From: Takakia lepidozioides | Lineage: Eukaryota; Streptophyta; Takakiopsida; Takakiales; Takakiaceae | Direction of reading: 5' to 3' | DNA length: 64,000 nucleotides | NCBI GenBank assembly: GCA_030704615.1 | Contig: CM060733.1 | Coordinates: 5,518,001-5,582,000, forward strand | In this document: in pieces, positions 53,571 to 61,944 of the stretch | Numbering within the stretch: the stretch's first letter is position 1 | How the letters are laid out: each line of letters begins with the position of its first letter | The notes under the pieces: generated by a model | Told to the model about the DNA's origin: nothing | The model's database searches: none | Seen by the model: only the letters and a program-made list of their open reading frames with translations | Position numbers and translations under genes: made by a program

Positions 53571-55514
53571 TCAAAATGCCCAGCTATACTCGTTCCCGGC
53601 ATGACGGAAGCGAGGAACGTCTTTGAGGACGATATCCACCTTGAAGAGGGAGCCACACATCTGGCCTTGGCTATCCACGCGTGGCACTGGCGTCACTGGG
53701 CTCATGGGGTGCTCAAAACTGCGCAGACCTCCTGAGCTGGAGAAGAAGCACCCTGAATGCACAGAGACGTCTAATGGTCAGAAAAGGCCCCACAGAGCGT
53801 AACTACTCGAACAACCGCTAAATAGGAGAGTGGGGCGTACATGTTAGTCTGAATTCTTTTCTGGCTTGGGAAAGTATTCTCCTATAGACTAGTAAGGGTC
53901 AAAACTGCAGAAGTTAGTCTCCTCCTTTGTTCGAGTCCTTTAGGAAGACGCCCAATAATTGGTAGATCCAGGTGGCCCATCCCCCAAAAGGGAGTAGTAG
54001 CCGTCAGGTGAAGTGGGCTCTAAGTTACTAGGCAGGAGTCTTCTCTCTCTGCAGATAAGAAAAATAATCCACCAGATCTCCAGAGTTATAGACAGTCAAA
54101 TATCCGGAGCCAGCATCATCATGTAACTCCACCTGCAGCTCATTAAGGGTTTGACAGCTGAACAGCATTCCGACAGACAACAACACGTATATCTGCATAG
54201 GGATGGTATTACCATGAGGGAAGGGAGCAATTGACTGGCCACATCCTTTCAGGGAATCAGCTTCATCTGAGAACAAGATGGAACCGTCTGCAGCTATGCC
54301 CCAAAACAAGGATACCTTTCCATGACAGTCCTGCACATCAACATATTTTAACCTTCAGCGGCGCTAATTAGTTCCGGTCATCATTGGTGCACTGACACAA
54401 TAAAAATAATACAAAATGTTCAATTATGGATCCCGATCCTCATCCCGAACATGGATTGACACAAAACTTCTACCGAGATCTGTGTCCCTTCAGTAGAAGT
54501 AAATGTCGTGAAAATCAAGCAGGGTTACCACACCTGTTCAGATTGGATCATGCGTAACGCACACAGCAGAAAATCGTACTGAAATTGCATACGAAGGACC
54601 TTTAAACACTACTTGTCACCCTTCTGACTCGGATCGGTGGTAGGAATCTCTACTCCTTTCAACCCAGCCACTATAACAGGACTGCTAACATATCAGGACA
54701 TGTATAAGAAAGACAACGACATCCTCCAAGACATCAACAAGCAGGACGACTTCACAGCTGTTATGACAAGTAACTGCGGGAGGATACTCACAGACGCAAC
54801 AAGCAACTTGCGTTCTTTGCTGTCGTAGAGAACAAACGAAAATGCCCCACTCAGATCTCCAATAACTTGGTCAGCTGAGTAAGGACCTCGATCACGAAGC
54901 ACTCTGTACATCTCAGTTACTAGCATCACCTCACTCACAGTCTTCGAAAGACCGTATCGCTGCCTAAGCTGAGGCAAATTCTCGAGTATTCCGACAAACA
55001 TGCAGAATATGTCGTCCACCACTGCGAAAGTTCTGCGAGAATCACACAGTGTGCGTATCCACTCAAGAAACAACCGCAACATTTTCCAAACTTTTTCACA
55101 TTGAAGAAATCCATCCCACTAAAAAAGAGTGCCAAATGTTATCAGTGTCCGATCTCTTATACAAGAACACTGCGGAAGTCAGTTTAAGCTGCTCTGGACA
55201 TCAAGAAAGGTACAGAAGTCAGTCCCTGATAGAAACACGCGAAAGCTACAGACACGTTCCAGCAGCAGTAGAAAACAGAGGAATCATCAGATTCGGAAAA
55301 CATCTCAATACCTTGGGCGCAGAAGAGCCTGTTTTGCATGAGAACAAGCCATGCCACTACCGCCATTCAATTGCATACATATCGCGTCAGGACGGGATGC
55401 CTTATAAGAGCTGAGGATCTCCATGCCGCTCCTCCGTGGCACAGGGCTGCTGCTACTCGGTGCGCTCAGTTCCGCCGGAGGACATGCAACCGACTTGTCA
55501 AACACAGCCAACAT
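53571..55514 (-). CDS. Aluminium-induced protein-like (AILP/Wali7, YGL and LRDR motifs), 4 exons
   Basis: Exons on the minus strand: 55514-55312, 55032-54792, 54330-54213, 53752-53571 (744 nt, 247 residues plus stop). All junctions are GT-AG and in phase. Exon 1 starts MLAVFDKSVACPPAELSAPS, the usual N-terminus. Exon 2 has TFAVVDDIFCMFVGILENL, the RYGLSK (YGL) and RVLRDRGPY (LRDR) motifs, and GAFSFVLYDSKERKLLVAS. Exon 3 has GKVSLFWGIAADGSILFSD and KGCGQSIAPFPHG. Exon 4 has GCFFSSSGGLRSFEHPM and PRVDSQGQMCGSLFKVD. The family has a class-II glutamine-amidotransferase-like fold, is widespread in land plants and is often induced by stress or sugar; its biochemical activity is unclear. No disruption is visible, so this is the cleanest host gene in the window. 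Confidence 0.95.
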
Positions 55515-58096
55515 CTTGCCCCGTTCTTTTTCCCAAAAGCAGCTTGACGATCGATTAACCTTTTCTCAGCCGGTGTGACAGCTTTCCCGACCAAGGCTCG
55601 GTTCCTTACAAGGACACAACAGACAGATCTTTCCACCCACGAATACGCCCGGAAACTGCGAACATAGACCACAACAGCAAATTGCAAACACAGACACAAC
55701 ACAGACAAGACCAAAACTGTAAACCAACAGAAGCTTGACCAGAATTCACTCCTTTGAGAAGAGATAGCGACACACGAGAACGATTAGTAGGCCGACGCAT
55801 TCACACAGCGGCTGGGGACCGCTGGTCGCACGCAATACCTCTGGGACAACTCTTCCTTACCCACTCATCATACTGGCGACGACCGTCAGCTTCCTGTCAG
55901 GCAAGACCCGGTCGCCCAGTCGGAGTGACCGATTCAACACCGGCTGCAGGCGGTCAAGTGTGGATGTGATGGCGGGGCTGACGACAAACGCACGGCGACG
56001 GCACCTGGGCTCCATCTCACCAGCGCTGATGTGGCAGCATCTTAGTGACGGCTAGATCCGCCCCTCAGAACAACTCGCTACTACACTTCACGTGGCTGTC
56101 CCTTAGTGGATGCGGCCGAGTGAATCCAGAATTCACCGTCAGTGTGAGAATCTATGCACTGCAGCGTCCGTCCAGACCTACTGTATTATTACGATAACGT
56201 ATATTCAGTATAATGTACTGTGATAATATTAATACTAATACGTAAGTATGAACGAGGTATTCAGTATCGGTAGCATAGTATCGTACATAGAAGTTAATAG
56301 AAGTGAAGTGGGACCCGGAAAAGATTCTCTGGACGTGTAGTTTTGTGGAAAAAATGAAAAGCGTGGGTGGGATGCTGGCGTGTCAGGTGTGGATAAGGCG
56401 TGAAGGCGGACGTGGCATGCGCATGGGCCGTGATGGGCGGCATGAGGCATGGGTATGGGTATGGGGCGTGTGTCGCGGGGGGCCCGGCCACGTGCCGCGC
56501 CGCCCTAAGAAACGGCGGGAATGCAGCACGTGGAAGATTCGTTCAGACAATATCTGACGAACAGATATTTATAATGTCTATTTTCTAACTGAGCTGCTGG
56601 ACTCCCTGCCACGTTGGCGGGTGCTGACTAGGCGCGGATGTGCCCAGTCAGCATGTTTTCTCGCCACGTGGACTGTCGCTCCGACTACCGCAGTGGGAGA
56701 GATGGGAGAGAGAGAAGGCAGAAGAGGGAGAGAAGGTATGAGGGTGGTCGAGAGGCTTGGGAGTCTGTGGACGAGGACCACGTAGAAGAAGATGATGAAA
56801 TTGTTTCGAGGTAGTCCTTCTATCATCGAAACTGTCAGCACGACATTTCGCTTATAGTATGAAGATGGTCTTTGACATGCTTCATTAGTACATTCGATGA
56901 TCATGTTTGGATGAGGGTGAGATAATGTGCAATTATGACAAAGTCGAACAGTGCTAAGGTGGAGAAAGAGAACTCACGCAATTTGCACTGGAAACGGAAT
57001 TGACAGTGTTTGCATTATGCATCACGGAATGTAACACTTCATTTGCGTTGAGTTGAGAGCACTTGTTTGGCCAAATGTGCCCAGTTTCTGCAAAAACCTG
57101 ATCGTTTATCGGAGAGAATATTTGGAGTAGAACCATAAAGCGCATGAGGAGTACGACTTTTGTCTCCATATGGGAACTAGACTGCAGACCCCCCCATTCT
57201 GATCTGGTAGCATCGCCCTGCATTGGTAACTACAATCGTTCTTGGATGTATACCCAACTCCAGCTCTTGATTTAACAACAACTGAGTGTCGTGTTTCCAC
57301 TCCGTGATGTCATCAGAACTGGAGGATTTCGCAGGTTACAGTGAATCGTCGTATATCTGCCAGGCGGAATGTATCCGCACACTTGAATAGTTCCAAGTTT
57401 TGTGTCGGATTACTGCCTTCGGTCCCACCACCAAGATGTCGAGAGGATTTCGATGTCTTGGGATTCAACCAGTGAAGCAACCCCAACTTTCAAACTTAGA
57501 TTGGAATTAGTATCCACTCGCGCTGTTCTAAGGAAATTCAAGAGAAGTAGAAGCTAGAACGCAAGCCAGCCTTTCTTCGTCATGCAAGGAGGTGAGAACA
57601 GTCCACCAGCCTTCCAAATGGATCAAATGCATAAACATGGTGGATATAGTGGGAAATCTCCACGCCATATACCAGCAGCTGGCAAGAACTGGGTTCCTGT
57701 CAGCTTGTTTATTGATGCAGTGGGATTACAACAAAGACCACAGCTCATTTCTTTCTTGAATGATCAAGCTGGAGAGAATCATGGCTCACACAATTCCACT
57801 CCATTCCACCAGATACGTCTAGACCTATTCCACACCCAGAGTCTGCTCTTGAAATTCCTTAGTGATGGTGGTACATGAGGGTCTGTTTGTGAAATTGCAT
57901 ACATACATCTTATTACGTGTGTGGACTGTGGAACTGCAAAACTGAAACTGGAAGCCATTTCAGAATATGGAGTAGCACCAACTCCCTTTGCTAGTAAGGT
58001 ACAAAGTACATGTCATGCGCATACATATCGCTACACAACTACATCGCTGTCCAAACCACACCACGCATATATGCACAATACAATAGTCTGCCACAA
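55515..58096. other. Upstream region of AILP and intergenic DNA; no gene recognised
   Basis: The AILP promoter and 5' UTR must lie just right of 55514. ORFs of up to about 100 residues (e.g. 57582-57878 plus, starting MQGGENSPPAFQMDQMHKHG) have no domain signal. GC-rich 56.3-56.5 kb contains GGCGTG/ACGTGGC words only. Confidence 0.4.
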
Positions 58097-58537
58097 TGGA
58101 TAGAATACTAAAAACACATAGTTGACACAAGAAACATGAAAACCAACACCATCACTCTTTAACATAATAGTCGAGCCAGGGGCACCCCAAGCCATGGGGA
58201 CTCCACCCCACAACAACCTATTCTCCCATCATAAGCACACTCAGATTCTACATGGTGAAGGAGCTCGGTCGTGCAAGCTCAACTCGAGAGAGATGAACCG
58301 CACGACTGACGCTCTCGTGAAGATAAGACGGTTCAGGTGTCAAACTAAACTTGACACCTGACTTAACACTTGAACTAAATCCAAGTGTTAAATACAAATA
58401 ACTAGCTTTATTCTAGTTAGTTTCACACTGTGTTTATTTAACTTGACAGCTGTCGTGCGCATACATATCGCTACACAACTACATCACTGTCCAAACCACA
58501 CCACGCATATATGCACAATAAAGTAGTCTGCCACAAT
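58011..58537. repeat. 87-bp direct repeat bounding the LTR
   Basis: 58011-58097 and 58451-58537 match at all but about six positions (GCGCATACATATCGCTACAC...). On the minus strand each begins TGTGGCAGACTA, the start of the LTR. Confidence 0.85.
58097..58535 (-). mobile_element. 3' LTR of the DNMT-bearing Ty3/gypsy element (about 439 bp)
   Basis: On the minus strand it runs from TGTGGCAGAC to TATCCA (TG...CA). A purine-rich CTAGGGGGGCGA polypurine tract directly precedes it. Immediately after the CA a second LTR-like start (TGTGGCAGACTATTG, 58095 downward) continues for about 85 bp, so either a second, truncated LTR abuts it or the true boundary differs. Confidence 0.6.
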
Positions 58538-58796
58538 CGCCCCCCTAGCTGGTGGATAGGTCCCTCTAACTCCAGATAGCTACAAGATGTAATAGCAACA
58601 GCCGTACTAAGTCCTCTATCACTGTCCCTATTGTACTCAAACTCTATAGACCAAGAGGCCGGGTACAAGAGTAGCCCCATCGTTAGTCGTCGTCTTGCAA
58701 TCTGTGAACTTGAGCCAGGATCTCGTGTGTTCAAGGTCTTCTAGTAGCTTGGCCTTGCGTTTATTGTTAGCCTTCCATGGTTGTATCCACTCCCAC
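58536..58796 (-). other. C-terminal tail and 3' untranslated segment of the DNMT element
   Basis: Between the PHD stop and the polypurine tract. The first about 50 codons continue the PHD frame; beyond that stops accumulate. No other gene is seen. Confidence 0.5.
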
Positions 58797-58945
58797 TATC
58801 CAATGCAATGTGGACATAACCAATCCCCATCCGGAACCATCTCAAGAGGTGGAGTCAAGCATCCCATATGCCAACCTCTAGAGCATCGATCACACACCAG
58901 CATGGTGGCTGCCCCTCTAGCAGACCCACACAACATGCACTCAAA
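58797..58945 (-). pseudogene. PHD finger at the polyprotein C-terminus
   Basis: The minus strand reads CMLCGSARGAATMLVCDRC, then WHMGC, then GDWLCPHC: the C4HC3 ligand set of a PHD finger in correct spacing (about 45 residues). It is one frame away from the integrase C-terminus, from which it is separated by about 30 codons. After CIG a TAG at 58797-58799 interrupts, and the same frame continues with a basic helical WKANNKRKAKLLEDLEHTRS tail. PHD fingers read the state of the histone H3 tail. Here it takes the place a chromodomain holds in chromoviruses. Confidence 0.85.
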
Positions 58946-59082
58946 CTTGCAGATACCACTGCCAGGTTTGGGTCAATCCTGCCATCGACATTCGGAAGGT
59001 GACATGGCGCACAATTACGCACATGGTCCTTCCAAATTATGCCATCCCGACCCTCCAAGATCAAGACGCCTGAGGGCAAGAC

Positions 59083-60144
59083 CTATCGAACCATCAAAAT
59101 AACACGTCCTGCAATCACATCCAAGGTCGTACGAGCAGTCTGCTGCAGATAGACATAGTCACCAGGGTTGAATCTCCGAACCCCAGGACGATAGCCCCCA
59201 CCACGTATGGTAGCATACCTCAACGTATCACGATGTTGGGCAATGACAAGGTTCTCGAAAGCCATGGGCATGACCTTCTTGAACAACTCTGCACGCTGAT
59301 CACATGCACGTGCCCAAACGTCTGGATCGTCAAGGTTAAGAACTGTAGCAGCTTCTCTGCGAATGGATGTAGGCAAATCCGGCTCTCGGCCAAAGAGAAG
59401 AAAATATGGTGAGAAGGAGGCAAGTGATGCTTGCTTGTTGAACCTGTAGCCCATGGCTAACCAGGGTAACTGAAGGTCCCAATCTCCTAGGTGTACTTTC
59501 TGCAAGCCATACTTGCACAAACCCCTCTTTACTGTCTGAACAACTCTCTCTGCCAAGCCATCAGCCTCAAGATGATCCCGAGAAGTGGTGCGGTGGTCTA
59601 TCAAGGCCTTGTCACACAAAGCCTGAAACTCCCCCAAGAACTCTCTCCCTTGGTCCGTGAGTACCTCAGCTGGAACACCGAATCGGCTAAGTATACAATC
59701 CAAGAATGCATACGCGGCTCCATCACTAGCCTTATTAGGCAATGGAACCAACTCGATCCACTTGGAGAAGTGTTCCACCATCACCAACACGTACTTGTTG
59801 TGGCGCATGGTCAGTGGCAACGGCCCTGCGAAGTCAAGACTCCACCTGTAGCCCAATCCCATGATCGGAAGAGGGTGCAATTGTGGAGTAGGGGCGTTGA
59901 ATGAAGCACGCACCCTGTCACACACCATGCACCTAGCCACAAATTGTTGCACCTCTGTGTGCATACCACGCCATCAATACTGCCCCTGCAGTAGACTATG
60001 AGTGCGTCGCACCCCAAAATGCCCCAACTCCTCATGGGCATGCCGCACTAACCGTGCCCGCTGTGTTGGGTGAGGCACAATCCTCACTCGACCATCCTCC
60101 CACACTCGGAGCAGGTGTGTCCCCTCCCACTTGAACCTCTTGGC
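59083..60144 (-). pseudogene. Integrase of the DNMT element, internal stop
   Basis: After the TGA at 60145 the frame reads HAHEELGHFGVRRTHSLLQG (zinc-binding His pair), a TGA near 59974, then MHTEVQQFVARCMVCDRVRA (Cys pair). The core has WSLDFAGPLPL, VLTDQGREFLGEF and GLAERVVQTVKRGL, supplying the D, D and E catalytic residues. RRFNPGDYVYLQQ is the C-terminal module. A TAG at 59083 interrupts it, but the frame resumes with VLPSGVLILEGRDG, so the original integrase C-terminus extended further towards the PHD finger. Confidence 0.92.
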
Positions 60145-61803
60145 TCATTGTAGGATCCGATCCCTCTCCTTGGCAGTCACAGTGGCTGCCGTATCTCCAG
60201 TGCGGAGATAGTCCAACACAACTGAATCCTCATGTATACCTTTGGCGCCACCTTGCTCATTGCTGGCCTCAGGGTCCTCAGACACTTGATCTACAGTCAT
60301 CCCTGTTGCAGGTCCAACCTGGCCTTCCGCTGCCAAGATACACAGAAATGCAGATGCATGCCATCCGGGCACCATCTCCTCATCCGTCTCACCATGCCAC
60401 CGAGCTCCAGTGTCATCCTTCTGGCTCGTGCATGGATTGCGACTCAACCCATCTGCATTGCGATTGACCAAACCTGGTCGATGCACAACCTGAAAGTCAT
60501 ACTCTTGAAGGATGAGTGCCCACCGTGCAAGCTTCCCCGTAAGCTTGTCTGACTCCATCAACCACTTGAGTGGTTGGTGATCCGTGACAAGGGTGAAGAG
60601 ATTGTTGTATAGATAGCACCTGAAGTGTGCCACGGCCCACACTGCAACTAAGCATTCTCCCTCATATGAGCTATACTTAGACTCGGCAGCATTGTTCGAA
60701 TGGCTAGCATAAGCCACTACGAACTCTCTTCCTTCATCATCCACCTGTGTGAGCACCGCTCCAAGCCCCAGTATGCTCCAATCCGTATGCAGCTGAAAAA
60801 GACGCCCCCTGATAGGTCGTCTCAAGATGGGCGCCGAGGTCAACCTCGCCTTGAGCTCTTGAAAAGCTTGTTCTTGCTCATCTTTCCACTGCCACTCCTG
60901 GTCCACCTTGGTCAGCTTGGTTAGAGCCTTTGCAATGGCACTAAATCCCTTAACAAACCGTCTATAATAGTTTGCTAACCCCATGAAAGCTCGAACTCGG
61001 CTCACATCCGTGGGGCGTGGAATCTGTGCAATGGACTCTACCTTAGTCTGCTGTACCCCCAATCCTCCAGGATATATCATGTGACCCAGATACTCAATCT
61101 GGTTGTGGAAAAACTTGCACTTCCCCGGATGTAACTTCAATCTGTGCGCCCTCAAGCGCTCAAATATCACCTGAAGGTGTCTCTCATGCTCCTCCACAGT
61201 AGCACTAAAGATGATGATGTCATCTATGTAGCACCGAGCAAACTCCACCCCTGCTAGAATCCTGTCCATGACTCTCTGAAACTCTGCCGAAGCGTTTTTA
61301 AGCCCAAATGGTAAGAACCGCCACTAGTATAGGCAATCCTTCCCGTGCTCATTGATCCCCCAGAATATCGTCTTCTGCTTATCCGCATCCTTGATCGGCA
61401 ACTGGTGATATCCGGATCGTAAATCCAAAGTGCTAAAGACCTTGGCATGCCCAATGGCATCAAAGATCTCATCTGGTGTCGGCATAGCATACCTATCGGA
61501 CTTGGTCTGACGATTTACATGTCGGTAATCACCGCACATACGTCTCTCCGTCCAATTGCCATAGACATCCTTCTTGGCTGGCATCACTGTGGCTGAAGCA
61601 TACTCTCCCCCAGATAGCTCCACCAAACCAGCCTCCCAAAGGTCATGAGTTCTCATCTGAATCAAGGACCTCTCCATGTCACTGTATCTATAGGGTCTCC
61701 GAAAGATTGGCGTGTCAGTAGCCAATTCAATGCGAATCTCTTGACCCTTCAGTGCTCCTAAGTCCTTCAAACTGAAGGCAAAGCAGTTCCTGTAAGCCCT
61801 CAA
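60145..61803 (-). pseudogene. Reverse transcriptase and RNase H of the DNMT element, one internal stop
   Basis: Same frame throughout. RT runs from KGQEIRIELATDTPIFRRPY, MCGDYRHVNRQT and FSTLDLRSGYHQLPIKD to the catalytic CYIDDIIIFSA and IEYLGHMI; a TAG at 61324-61326 falls just before WRFLPFGLKNAS. RNase H (about 60816-60460) has LFQLHTDWSILGLGAVLTQ, SSYEGECLVAVWAVAHF, LVTDHQPLKWL and NADGLSRNP, so its Asp/Glu/Asp residues are present. A linker of about 90 residues leads to a TGA at 60145-60147. Confidence 0.92.
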
Positions 61804-61944
61804 GAACCGTCGTATACGTCGTCTCTCTCCTCCGGTGACTATAGGTCCAACATCAGGCTCCCAGTTGTCCTCCGTGACTGCAACCTTGAGTCCAGCAGGC
61901 TTAGTGGTAGAAGACGCGTCCCGTGGTTGCTATGCTGCAACCTC

